Of a stretch of 64,000 nucleotides of DNA, positions 8,060 to 15,997 are shown in pieces. Numbering within the stretch: the first letter of the stretch is position 1; each line of letters starts with the position of its first letter. Source of the DNA: Candidatus Tanganyikabacteria bacterium (lineage in GTDB: Bacteria > Cyanobacteriota > Sericytochromatia > S15B-MN24 > VGJW01); NCBI GenBank assembly GCA_016867265.1, contig VGJW01000005.1, positions 62,001 through 126,000 on the forward strand, given 5' to 3'. The notes beneath the pieces were generated by a model. The model saw nothing but the letters and a program-made list of their open reading frames with translations, had not been told where the DNA came from and did no database searches. Both the position numbers and the translations under genes were made by a program.

Positions 8060-9220
8060 TTGGCCTTCAACCCCCTGAACCGGCTGGGAGGCGGCGGACT
8101 GGATTCCGCGCTGACCCGCACGGGCTCGGCCGTGGGCGGCCGGGGGGGCAGTCAGCCGGATCCGGCCATCGACGCCAATGCCAAGTCCCCGTCGTGGACG
8201 GCACTTGGCCGTACCGGAGCCGCGGATCCTTCCCTCGAGGCGGCTGCGCGTCAGAAGCCCTCTGGCCCCACGTGGTTCGGCTACCACAACGATTCGTCCA
8301 TCCTCGCGCGGCTTGCCCAGCAGGGCGTCGCCCCCACTCCCGTCCACCTGCGCATCGCGCAGCAGATGCTGCGCTACGGCGTGCCCTTGCAGCCGACCAA
8401 CATCGAGCAGATCCGCGCCCTGTGGCAGGCGCTGGGTGGCAGTTCGCTCGTCGACCTCGAGGCGCTGACGGCCCTGTTTGCCGCAGGCCTGCCCACCGAG
8501 CCGGACAACTTCAAGGCCATGGCACGCCTCCTGGCAGGGGGGCCGACGGCCCATTTGCTGGCGCGGACCGCCATGACGCTGCGTACAGCCGGTCCGGCAG
8601 GCCCGCAGGCCGAGGCCCTCAAACAGTCGCTGCAGGCCTGGTGGAAGCTGGGCAACGGGCCGGAGCTGCTGGCTACCGAGATGCCGCAATTCCAGCAGGT
8701 CGCGACACGCATCCGCCAGCAGGTGACGACCCTGGCCGCGGCGCGCCTGCCCGAACCACTGGCACAGGATGTGCAGGCACTTGGCGAGCACTTCAGGGCC
8801 CACGAGATGCTACAGCGGACGCCACAGAACACGCTCTACGTCCCGTTCTTCCAGTGGCGGGACCAGCAGCCCCTCCCGGGCGAGATCCTGATTCACGCCG
8901 ACAGGGAAGGTGGGGCCGAACGTCGCGCGCAGTATGCCCAGGTCACCATTGCCATCGACACGCGCAATCTCGGGCGCATCACAATCGATCTGACGGCGAG
9001 CAGGGGGCACCTCGGCATCGGCTTCGAGGTCCAGGATGCCCAGATCAAGGCCTTCTTCGATGCGCGAACCGGAGAGCTGGGCAGGCGCATCGGTCCGCGC
9101 ACGGGCTATGTGCTCGCCGGCATGCGGGTCGATGCCGTGGGCAACGGGCGCAGCATTTCGATTCTGCTTCCCCGCCGCAGGGACCTGCGGCGGTTGTCAC
9201 GAGCCGTGGGGGTCCTGTGA
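8060..9220 (+). CDS. FliK-like flagellar hook-length control domain protein
   Basis: 386 residues from a TTG start with AGGAG seven bases upstream. The N-terminal 250 residues are helical and not recognisable. The C-terminal part (about 265-375) has the pattern of the Flg_hook domain at the end of FliK proteins: a strand-rich block LGRITIDLTASRGHLGIGFEV followed by a helix with FFDARTGELGRRI. Two facts of context agree: the next gene is a FlhX/YlqH-like protein, as in the Bacillus ylqG-ylqH pair, and all following genes are flagellar. I therefore read it as a FliK/YlqG-type protein, possibly a hook- or rod-length regulator. The assignment rests on fold pattern, not on strong identity. Confidence 0.6.
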   Translation: MAFNPLNRLGGGGLDSALTRTGSAVGGRGGSQPDPAIDANAKSPSWTALGRTGAADPSLEAAARQKPSGPTWFGYHNDSSILARLAQQGVAPTPVHLRIAQQMLRYGVPLQPTNIEQIRALWQALGGSSLVDLEALTALFAAGLPTEPDNFKAMARLLAGGPTAHLLARTAMTLRTAGPAGPQAEALKQSLQAWWKLGNGPELLATEMPQFQQVATRIRQQVTTLAAARLPEPLAQDVQALGEHFRAHEMLQRTPQNTLYVPFFQWRDQQPLPGEILIHADREGGAERRAQYAQVTIAIDTRNLGRITIDLTASRGHLGIGFEVQDAQIKAFFDARTGELGRRIGPRTGYVLAGMRVDAVGNGRSISILLPRRRDLRRLSRAVGVL

Positions 9221-9447
9221 AAGGCAACCGTCCCGACGATGATGCCCTCTGGAATAGCCTGGCGCAGGTCGCCGAGGCCTACGGGGCGCCTCCGGCCGAA
9301 GCAGCGGCGCTGACGCGGGTGCTCGGTCAGTTGGACCCTCGGGCCGTGCCTCCCGAGCTTGCCGCCGCCGTGGCGGAGACGCTGGGGTTCGTCTTTGCGC
9401 TGGATCAGCAGGTCGAAGTCTCCGGGACGAAGGAGGGGCGTCGATGA
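9217..9447 (+). CDS. FlhX/YlqH-like protein (free FlhB C-terminal domain homologue)
   Basis: 76 residues from a GTG that overlaps the previous stop (GTGA). The core reads IPPELYxAVAE-like (VPPELAAAVAETLGFVFALDQ) after a helix ending in a PAEAAALTRVLGQLD segment, which is the pattern of the small FlhB cytoplasmic-domain homologues found next to fliK-like genes. FlhB_C controls the switch in export substrate specificity. A free copy could act with the full FlhB, which is not in this window. The NPTH autocleavage motif is absent, as is usual for these short homologues. Confidence 0.7.
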   Translation: MKGNRPDDDALWNSLAQVAEAYGAPPAEAAALTRVLGQLDPRAVPPELAAAVAETLGFVFALDQQVEVSGTKEGRR

Positions 9448-10175
9448 TTCGCGGTATCTACACGGCTGCCTCCGCCATGCAGCTCAACACGCACATGGTG
9501 GACGTGATGGCCGACAACCTCGCCAACTCGGCGACGACGGGCTACAAGCGCAAGGAAGCAGTCGTCCGGTCCTTCGGTGACGTTCTCGTCGACCTGACGG
9601 GCGATGCCGAGCCGGGCCGCGTCCAGCTGGGCGCCCAGATCGACGAGGTGGCCCGGGATGGCAGGGCGGGCAGTCTCCGGCGTACCGACGGCCTGCTGGA
9701 CGTGGCCGTCGAGACCGATGATCACCAGATGCTCGCGCAGCGCGCCGATGGCACGCGGGTCTTCACCCGGAACGGTCAGCTCAGGATGGACGCGGATCTG
9801 TACCTGGTGACCAGCAACGGGGATCGGATCCTCGATGCGGGGCTGGTACCCATCGAGCTGCCCCAGGATCTGACAGGCCTCAAGATCGAGGCGGATGGTA
9901 CGGTTCGCGGGTCGGAGGGCGTGCTCGGACGCATCGGCCTGTTCACCCCGTCCGTCGCGCAGCTCGCCGCCTTTCCCGTCGCGCTCGGCGCACTCCTGCC
10001 GGCCGAGGGCGGCCGCTTGCAACAAGGCTTCCTCGAGTCCTCGAACGTCAACATCGTCACCGAGATGATGGGGTTGATCGAGGCAAATCGGCACTTCGGC
10101 CTCGGGCAGAAGCTGGTCACGGTGCACGACCAGTTGCTCCAGAAGGCCAGCAATGACCTTGGCCGTACCCAGTAA
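9444..10175 (+). CDS. flgF: Flagellar basal-body rod protein FlgF
   Basis: 243 residues, with the N-terminal rod motif (ADNLANSATTGYKRKEA) and the C-terminal FlgE/F/G motif (LQQGFLESSNVNIVTEMMGLIEANRHF). It is exported through the flagellar type III apparatus and builds the proximal rod. It overlaps the upstream flhX-like gene by 4 bases and is followed by flgG after 27 bases. FlgF rather than FlgE is indicated by its length and by being directly upstream of flgG. Confidence 0.9.
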   Translation: MIRGIYTAASAMQLNTHMVDVMADNLANSATTGYKRKEAVVRSFGDVLVDLTGDAEPGRVQLGAQIDEVARDGRAGSLRRTDGLLDVAVETDDHQMLAQRADGTRVFTRNGQLRMDADLYLVTSNGDRILDAGLVPIELPQDLTGLKIEADGTVRGSEGVLGRIGLFTPSVAQLAAFPVALGALLPAEGGRLQQGFLESSNVNIVTEMMGLIEANRHFGLGQKLVTVHDQLLQKASNDLGRTQ

Positions 10176-10202
10176 GTCCCTGTTCCACGGAGGAATGTCG
10201 CC

Positions 10203-10982
10203 ATGATGCATTCGATCTGGACCGCCGCGACCGGTATGCAGGCGCAGCAGATGCGCATTGATGCCATCGCCAACAACCTGGCGAACGTCAACACCACCTC
10301 GTACAAGAAGAGCCAGGTGGACTTCCAGGACCTGCTCTACCAGGCCGTCCAGGCGCCGGGTGTCGAGACGGCCGGCATGCAGGTCGGCCTGGGCGTCCGG
10401 CCGTCGGCCATCTCCAAGTACCACGCCCAGGGCAACTTGCAGGTCACCAACAACCCGCTGGACGTTGCCATCGACGGATTCGGCTTCTTCCAGGTGACGA
10501 CGACGGATTCTCGGGTGGTCGGCAACACGGCCTACACTCGGGATGGTTCCTTCAAGATCAACAATTTCGGCCAGCTCGTCACGTCCTCGGGCCTTGTTGT
10601 CCAGCCCGAAATCAACCTGGGCAGCGCGACGGACGTGCGCATCCGGGAGGACGGCGCCGTGTTCGGTCGTATCGCCGGAACCGGGCCCGTCACGGAGTTG
10701 GGAGCCCTCCAACTCGTCAGCTTCCCGAATCCCGCAGGCATGATGTCGATCGGGAACAACCTCTATATGGCCACGGACGCGGCCGGGCAGAGGACGGGGC
10801 CGGCCGCCGGCGGATCCGTCGGCATGGGGCGTGTCGTCCAGGGAGCCCTCGAGGCTTCGAATGTCGAGCTCGTGACCGAGATGGTCATGATGATCGCCAC
10901 CCAGAAGGCTTATGACACCTCTTCAAAAGCCATCAATGTGTCCGACAAGATGATGGAGTCGACCAACGGCCTCATCCGGTAG
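10203..10982 (+). CDS. flgG: Flagellar distal rod protein FlgG
   Basis: 259 residues, the standard length. N-terminal motif ANNLANVNTTSYKKSQVDFQ, and C-terminal motif VVQGALEASNVELVTEMV with a final heptad-rich helix. FlgG forms the distal rod, which passes through the P and L rings encoded by flgI and flgH downstream. A clear GGAGG ribosome site precedes the ATG. Confidence 0.97.
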   Translation: MMHSIWTAATGMQAQQMRIDAIANNLANVNTTSYKKSQVDFQDLLYQAVQAPGVETAGMQVGLGVRPSAISKYHAQGNLQVTNNPLDVAIDGFGFFQVTTTDSRVVGNTAYTRDGSFKINNFGQLVTSSGLVVQPEINLGSATDVRIREDGAVFGRIAGTGPVTELGALQLVSFPNPAGMMSIGNNLYMATDAAGQRTGPAAGGSVGMGRVVQGALEASNVELVTEMVMMIATQKAYDTSSKAINVSDKMMESTNGLIR

Positions 10983-10993
10983 GAGTCGGAAAC

Positions 10994-11734
10994 GTGAGCA
11001 GCATGCGTGCATGGGGATCTCGAGGGGTGGCTGCGGCCGCCCTCGCCCTCCTGCTCGCCTGGCCATCACCTGTGGCAGCGCGGACCCCGATCGGTCGGAT
11101 CGCCGTCGACATGGTCCGTGCCGCACTTCAGGTCCAATACCCGGCCGGGGAGATCGAGGTCCGGCCCCTGCTGCCCGAGGTCGCGAGCCTGGTGCCCAAG
11201 GGCACGGTCGATGCGACGCTGCGCCTCGCCGGCCCCATTCGCCAGTTGGGGCCTTCCGTGCCTGTGTCCTTCGACGTGATGGACGGTACCGGACGCAAGG
11301 TCGCATCCGTGGTTCCCCGGTTCGCAGTCGAGGCTTGGCGCAACCTGCCTGTGCTGGCCCATCCCATGGAACGCGGGGTCGCTCTGGCTCCGGCGGACAT
11401 CGAGATGCGTCGTCTGGCCCAGAGCCGCGTGACGGGACCCGTACTGCTGGATGTCGGGGCCTTGATAGGGGCCAAGCTGGTGCGCAGCCTGGCGAGCGGC
11501 AGCGTGCTCATCACGAATGTGCTGGACCTGCCGCCCGTGGTGCGTCAGGGGGCTACGGTCCGCGTTCACGTCCGCTCTGGCGGACTCGAAGTGCTCGGTC
11601 AGGGCACCGCCTTGCAGGATGGTCGTGTCGGGCAGGTCATCCGCATCGTCAACCCCTCGTCCCGAAAGGACTTCCTGGCGCGCGTCCGGAATGCCGAGGT
11701 GGTCGAGATGGACCTCGGGGAGGATTTGGAATGA
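10994..11734 (+). CDS. flgA: Flagellar P-ring chaperone FlgA
   Basis: 246 residues from a GTG with AGGAG upstream. A signal peptide ends near PVAA|RTP. The C-terminal half is a SAF-type domain (AGPSHG-like LAHPMERGVALAPADIEMR, then LIGAKLVRSLASGSVLITNVLDLPPVVRQG and VLGQGTALQDGRVGQVIRI). FlgA is periplasmic and assists FlgI polymerisation into the P ring; flgH and flgI follow directly. Confidence 0.94.
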   Translation: MSSMRAWGSRGVAAAALALLLAWPSPVAARTPIGRIAVDMVRAALQVQYPAGEIEVRPLLPEVASLVPKGTVDATLRLAGPIRQLGPSVPVSFDVMDGTGRKVASVVPRFAVEAWRNLPVLAHPMERGVALAPADIEMRRLAQSRVTGPVLLDVGALIGAKLVRSLASGSVLITNVLDLPPVVRQGATVRVHVRSGGLEVLGQGTALQDGRVGQVIRIVNPSSRKDFLARVRNAEVVEMDLGEDLE

Positions 11735-12360
11735 GTCGCAGACTTCTTGCGCTGGCGCTTATGGTGCTCGTGTCGTTTGCCCCCGCGCTTGCGGCCCGGG
11801 CCGACTCGCTGTTCCCGGATAGCAACTACGGCGGATTGATCAGCGATCAGGTGGGCGACCGGCGGATGGCCATCGGCCCGGGATCTCTGGTGACGGTCGT
11901 CGTGACCGAGAACATCCAGGCGGAACAGGCGGCAACGACGCGCACCATCAAGGACTCCAAGGTCACGTCGTCGTGGGACTTCGGTACGATTTTCGGGGCG
12001 GGCGCCAACAACCGGGGAGGCGCCTTCAACAACCAGGTCGAGATGGTCGGCAAGTCCGACTTCAACGGCGACGGTGTGACCCGCCGGGGGGGCGCCATCT
12101 CGATGCTGGTCGCGGCTCAGATCACCGAAATCCTTCCGGATGGCTCGATGCGGATCAAGGGCTCCAAGGAGCTTGTGGTCAACGACGAAAAGTCTACGGT
12201 CGTCATCTCGGGCGTCGTTCGTCCGTGGGACATCGGGATCGACAACCGCATTCCCAGCCAGCGCATCGCCGGCTTCCAACTCGAATACCAAGGGTCTGGC
12301 CCCAATACGGCCAAAACCACACCTGGCCTGTTCACCCGCCTGCTGAACTGGCTCTTCTAG
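11731..12360 (+). CDS. flgH: Flagellar L-ring protein FlgH
   Basis: 209 residues from an ATG that overlaps the flgA stop (ATGA). The family core is present: SLVTVVVTENIQAEQAATTRTIKDS, SMLVAAQITEILPDGSMRIKGSKEL, VVISGVVRPWDIGIDNRIPS. FlgH forms the ring in the outer membrane. Odd: the N-terminus is an ordinary signal peptide (cleavage near ALAARA|DS) with no cysteine, whereas FlgH is normally a lipoprotein. Confidence 0.96.
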   Translation: MSRRLLALALMVLVSFAPALAARADSLFPDSNYGGLISDQVGDRRMAIGPGSLVTVVVTENIQAEQAATTRTIKDSKVTSSWDFGTIFGAGANNRGGAFNNQVEMVGKSDFNGDGVTRRGGAISMLVAAQITEILPDGSMRIKGSKELVVNDEKSTVVISGVVRPWDIGIDNRIPSQRIAGFQLEYQGSGPNTAKTTPGLFTRLLNWLF

Positions 12361-12372
12361 GAACCTGCCACC

Positions 12373-13500
12373 TTGAGACAAGCCCACCCCGTCGCTGCGG
12401 TCCTCGCCTTGATCGCACTGGTGCTGGCGCCGGCCCTTCAGGCCCGGGCACAGGTCCTGCAAGGCAAGCCTGCCCGTCTCAAGGACATCGCCACGGTGTC
12501 CGGGGCGCGCTCCAACATTCTGCATGGCGTGGGCCTCGTCGTCGGTCTCGATGGCACGGGCGACTCGCAGACCACGGGATTCACCGAGCAGGCCCTGCGC
12601 AACTTCATCCAGGCTTCGGGCATGTTCCCTACGGAGCGTCTGAGGACCCGCAATATCGCCGTCGTGTCCGTCGACGCGCGACTGCCGCCCTTCTACAAGC
12701 CCGGCCAGACCATCGACGTCACGGTGTCTTCCATCGGTGACGCCCGCAGCCTGAACAACGGCGTCCTCATCCCGACGGCCCTCAAAGCTGCCGATGACAA
12801 GGTCTATGCCGTGGGGCAAGGTCCGCTGAGTACCGGTGGCTTCGGCATCGAGGCCAATGGCTCGCAAGTCAAGAAGAATCCGACGCTCGTCGCACGCATC
12901 CCCAACGGCGGCATCGTCGAGCGTGAGGTGCCCGTCACCGTGCTCGATGCCAATGGCTTCCTGTACATCAACCTCAACAACCCCGACTTCATCACGGCGT
13001 CACGCGCTGCCGCGGCAATCGGCCGTTCGTACCTGGGGTCGGCGCAGGCGCTTGATGCCGGCACCATCCGGGTCTACGTGACCAACCAGTATCGGGACAA
13101 TCTTGTCGACCTCGTGGCGCGTCTCGAGGGCCTCGAGGTCGCACCCGACGCCGTGGCGCGGGTCGTGGTCGAGGAGCGTACGGGTACGGTCATTCTGGGC
13201 TCCAACGTCAAGATCGATCCCGTGGCGATCAGCCACGGTGGCCTCATCATCAAGGTCGAGACCAAGTTCAACGTCTCGCAGCCGAACCCTCTGGCCGGGG
13301 GCCAGACGACCGTGACCCAGGAGTCCCAGGTCTCGGCCGAAGAGCAGAAGGCCAAGGCCGTCATCTTCGACAAGGGGACGACGCTCGGGACCCTGGTGCG
13401 GGCGCTCAATGCCCTCGGCACCACCTCGCGCGATCTCATCACCATCCTGCAGAACATCAAGGCAGCCGGTGCGCTCAACGCCCAGCTGGAGATCATCTGA
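12373..13500 (+). CDS. flgI: Flagellar P-ring protein FlgI
   Basis: 375 residues from a TTG start. The signal peptide ends at ARAQ. Hallmarks include RLKDIATVSGARSNILHGVGLVVGLDGTGDS and TTLGTLVRALNALGTTSRDLITILQNIKAAGALNA. FlgI forms the ring around the rod at the peptidoglycan layer. Twelve bases separate it from flgH, and its stop overlaps the next ATG (TGATG). Confidence 0.97.
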   Translation: MRQAHPVAAVLALIALVLAPALQARAQVLQGKPARLKDIATVSGARSNILHGVGLVVGLDGTGDSQTTGFTEQALRNFIQASGMFPTERLRTRNIAVVSVDARLPPFYKPGQTIDVTVSSIGDARSLNNGVLIPTALKAADDKVYAVGQGPLSTGGFGIEANGSQVKKNPTLVARIPNGGIVEREVPVTVLDANGFLYINLNNPDFITASRAAAAIGRSYLGSAQALDAGTIRVYVTNQYRDNLVDLVARLEGLEVAPDAVARVVVEERTGTVILGSNVKIDPVAISHGGLIIKVETKFNVSQPNPLAGGQTTVTQESQVSAEEQKAKAVIFDKGTTLGTLVRALNALGTTSRDLITILQNIKAAGALNAQLEII

Positions 13501-13943
13501 TGCAGGTCCCCCCTCCTCCCGGCCTGCCCCCGTCCGGCTACCGCAAGGCCCCGCCGTCTGTCGCCACCGGGCTTCCGGATCCGCTCCAGGGTTCGCTTCC
13601 GCCGGTCCTGCCCCAGCAGGTCCAGCTGGCTGGCGGACTGCCGCTCGTCTCCACTTCGGAGGCTACCCAGGGCACCACGGTCGGACCGACCAACCCCGAG
13701 GAGGCGGCCAAGGCGTTCGCAAGCATTCTTTTCGGGTACATGTTTGCGGAGATGCGCCCCAAAGAGGAGGACAGCCTGCTGGGGGGCGGGGACACCGAGA
13801 TGTTCATGGACTTCTTCGACCAAGCGATGGCCAGGAACTTCGTCGATCAGGGCAACCCCCTCGTCGACCTGATCGTTGATCGCCTGACGCCCAGAGAAGC
13901 CGGCAAGACGGAAACGGGCAAGGGAGAAGCCGGACCCTCATGA
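13500..13943 (+). CDS. flgJ: FlgJ-type rod-cap protein (rod-binding domain only)
   Basis: 147 residues. A proline-rich N-terminal half is followed by the FlgJ rod-binding domain (EEAAKAFASILFGYMFAEMRP, then GGGDTEMFMDFFDQAMARNFVDQG). The C-terminal muramidase domain seen in enteric FlgJ is absent, as in many other phyla, so peptidoglycan opening must come from a separate enzyme. Placed after flgI as usual, with a one-base overlap. Confidence 0.88.
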   Translation: MQVPPPPGLPPSGYRKAPPSVATGLPDPLQGSLPPVLPQQVQLAGGLPLVSTSEATQGTTVGPTNPEEAAKAFASILFGYMFAEMRPKEEDSLLGGGDTEMFMDFFDQAMARNFVDQGNPLVDLIVDRLTPREAGKTETGKGEAGPS

Positions 13944-14662
13944 GCGACAAGCGTGCCACGATGCCGGGCTCCAAGGGGGCACCGGCGCTCGATGCCGCGC
14001 AGATCAAGAAGTACGAGGGTCTGGTCCGCAGCATCGCCCGCAAGCAACTCGGGAAGCTGCCCCAGCATTACGAACTCGAGGAACTGATCGCCGACGGCTG
14101 GATGGGCCTGATGATGGCCCACGATCGCTTCGACCCGGAGCGCGGTGTCAAGTTCGAGACCTTTGCCACGTACTACATCCGTGGTGCCATGCTCGACAAC
14201 CTGCCCAAGCTCCCGAAGCCCCCGAAAATCAGGGGCGAGAAGCCCGCGGAGGTTCCGGAGGGCGCCCCCGCCGAGGGTGATGACGAGGGCGAGGCAGCCC
14301 TCATGGTCAACCGCGTCACGGAACTGGCCTACAGCTACCTGCTTTCGCTCGACGATCCCGCCGGTGGCGACGGGGATGACGGGTACTCGCGACTCGATCA
14401 ATTGGGTCGCTGGGACAACAAGCAGAAGGAACTCGAGGAGCAGGACCTTCATCGCATCCTGAAGCTCACGATCCAACTGCTTGAAGACCGCGAGCGCATC
14501 ACGCTCGAGAACTACTACTTCAAGAACATGAGCTTTGCCGAAATCGGCGAGATGCTGGGCCTTTCAGAGTCCTGGGTCAGCCGTATCCACCGGCGCGCAC
14601 TCAGTCAGGTGCGTCAGAAACTGGGCAAGAAGAAGTCGATTGACGACTTCATCAGCTGGTAG
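13940..14662 (+). CDS. fliA: FliA/WhiG-type flagellar sigma factor (sigma-28)
   Basis: 240 residues. Region 2 is clear (HYELEELIADGWMGLMMAHDRFDPERGVKFETFATYYIRGAMLD) and region 4 carries the helix-turn-helix MSFAEIGEMLGLSESWVSRIHRRAL. Between them lies an unusually acidic, alanine/proline-rich stretch (about residues 95-150, PAEVPEGAPAEGDDEGEAA) in place of a well-conserved region 3. It lies inside the flg operon with a 4-base overlap to flgJ. It probably directs late flagellar genes; no anti-sigma FlgM gene is seen nearby. Confidence 0.88.
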   Translation: MSDKRATMPGSKGAPALDAAQIKKYEGLVRSIARKQLGKLPQHYELEELIADGWMGLMMAHDRFDPERGVKFETFATYYIRGAMLDNLPKLPKPPKIRGEKPAEVPEGAPAEGDDEGEAALMVNRVTELAYSYLLSLDDPAGGDGDDGYSRLDQLGRWDNKQKELEEQDLHRILKLTIQLLEDRERITLENYYFKNMSFAEIGEMLGLSESWVSRIHRRALSQVRQKLGKKKSIDDFISW

Positions 14663-14676
14663 GACTGGAGGACAAG

Positions 14677-15078
14677 ATGGACCTGTTCGGCAAGGAAGTC
14701 CGCGGCCTCGAGCGGGCGATGGATGGCTTGTCAAGGCGCATGGAGGCGACGGCCCTCAATCTTGCCAATGTTCATACGCCCGGTTATGCGCGCCGGGACG
14801 TGAAGTTCGAGGATTCGCTCGCCGAGGTCCTTGATTCGATGGAGGTGCCCATCGATCCGGAGCGGTCCGAGGCGCCCGAGGATACCTCGTACCTGATCGA
14901 GCAATGGCAACCCCGTACCGAGGTCGATGAGCGTCGTCCCCAGCGTCTGGATGGAAACGGCGTGGTGCTCGAGAAGGAAGTCTCCGCCGCCACGCAGGCC
15001 GCCTTGCGATTCAACGTGCTGGCGACCAGCCTTGCCGCGGACTACAGGGATCTCAAGTTCGTCATCGACGCCAAGTAG
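14677..15078 (+). CDS. flgB: Flagellar basal-body rod protein FlgB
   Basis: 133 residues. N-terminal rod helix with ATALNLANVHTPGYARRDVKFE and a C-terminal helix (ATQAALRFNVLATSLAADYRDLKFVI). It forms the proximal rod with FlgC, FlgF and FliE. A strong terminator follows, so flgB is the last gene of the first flagellar transcription unit although flgC is the next gene. Confidence 0.94.
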   Translation: MDLFGKEVRGLERAMDGLSRRMEATALNLANVHTPGYARRDVKFEDSLAEVLDSMEVPIDPERSEAPEDTSYLIEQWQPRTEVDERRPQRLDGNGVVLEKEVSAATQAALRFNVLATSLAADYRDLKFVIDAK

Positions 15079-15085
15079 GCTTCGG

Positions 15086-15118
15086 AAAAGGCCCCGGGGG
15101 ATGCTCCGGGGCCTTTTT
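15086..15118 (+). terminator. Rho-independent terminator after flgB
   Basis: A 12-bp perfect stem (AAAAGGCCCCGG at 15086-15097 with its complement at 15106-15117), an 8-base loop and a run of five T. This splits the flagellar genes into two transcription units between flgB and flgC. Positions 15119-15210 must therefore hold a promoter for flgC onwards; TTGTTG at 15125 with CATCAT at 15147 is a weak candidate. Confidence 0.9.
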
Positions 15119-15210
15119 AATTGTTTGTTGGCGAACTTTTCGGTTGCATCATCCGGGGGTACAAGAGAGGCAAGCGGTCTTGGCCCGGTTTTCGCTGGAG
15201 GTGGCGTCCG

Positions 15211-15609
15211 ATGAGCCTGATGAACGTCTTCAATACGGGGGAGAGTGCGCTTGCGGCCAACCGCATGTGGCTCGAGGTCATCGCGGGCAACCTGGCCAAC
15301 GCGCAGACCACCCGGACCGAGGAGGGGGGACCCTACCGACGCAAGGTCCCGCTGTTTTCCGAGGTCCTCGATGCCGAGATCCAGGGCGTCCGCGTGTCGG
15401 CCATCGAGCAGGACCAGAGTCCCCTCCAGCGTGTCTACAAGCCCGGGCATCCCGATGCTGACAAGGACGGTTTCGTCAGCATGCCCAACGTCAACGTCGT
15501 GACCGAGATGGTCGACATGATTGGTGTGCAGCGCAGCTATGACGCCAACGTCACCGTGATGCAGGCCATCAAGTCGATGGCCAACAAGTCCATGGACATC
15601 GGGAGGTAA
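15211..15609 (+). CDS. flgC: Flagellar basal-body rod protein FlgC
   Basis: 132 residues from the ATG at 15211, which has GGAGG upstream; longer in-frame extensions to 15121 lack family similarity. Motifs: VIAGNLANAQTTRTEEGGPYRR at the N-terminus and GFVSMPNVNVVTEMVDMIGVQRSYDANV at the C-terminus. It is the first gene after the flgB terminator, followed by fliE after 3 bases. Confidence 0.96.
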   Translation: MSLMNVFNTGESALAANRMWLEVIAGNLANAQTTRTEEGGPYRRKVPLFSEVLDAEIQGVRVSAIEQDQSPLQRVYKPGHPDADKDGFVSMPNVNVVTEMVDMIGVQRSYDANVTVMQAIKSMANKSMDIGR

Positions 15610-15612
15610 CGG

Positions 15613-15990
15613 ATGCGTATCGACGGGTTCCGTGCCCCGGGTATCGGTCAGGCTCTGGGTGGTTTTCCCGCGTTCGGAGATTTTCCGGCCATGCCGGATG
15701 CGCTCTCGGCCGACAGCAAGATGCCGTCCGTCACCGATTCCTTCGGGGCAAGCGAGGATGATGGTCCGGGAGCGCACTTCATGGCCGTGCTGAACGATGC
15801 CATCGACTCGGTGAATGCGCAGCAGAATCGTTCGGAGCAGATCACGATGGACTTTGCCCTGGGCAAAGCGGTGGACCCGCATGCCGTCATGATCGAGAAC
15901 GCCAAGGCAGAGACGCTTGTCCATCTCACCAGCAGCGTTACCAACAAGATGGCGCAGTCGTTCCAGACCTTGATGAACCTCCAGATCTGA
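15613..15990 (+). CDS. fliE: Flagellar hook-basal body complex protein FliE
   Basis: 125 residues. The C-terminal half carries the FliE pattern (FMAVLNDAIDSVNAQQNRSEQ, then DPHAVMIENAKAETLVHLTSSVTNKMAQSFQTLMNLQI). FliE joins the MS ring (FliF, next gene) to the proximal rod. The N-terminal 50 residues are Gly/Pro-rich and not conserved. Confidence 0.93.
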   Translation: MRIDGFRAPGIGQALGGFPAFGDFPAMPDALSADSKMPSVTDSFGASEDDGPGAHFMAVLNDAIDSVNAQQNRSEQITMDFALGKAVDPHAVMIENAKAETLVHLTSSVTNKMAQSFQTLMNLQI

Positions 15991-15997
15991 TCGCGGC

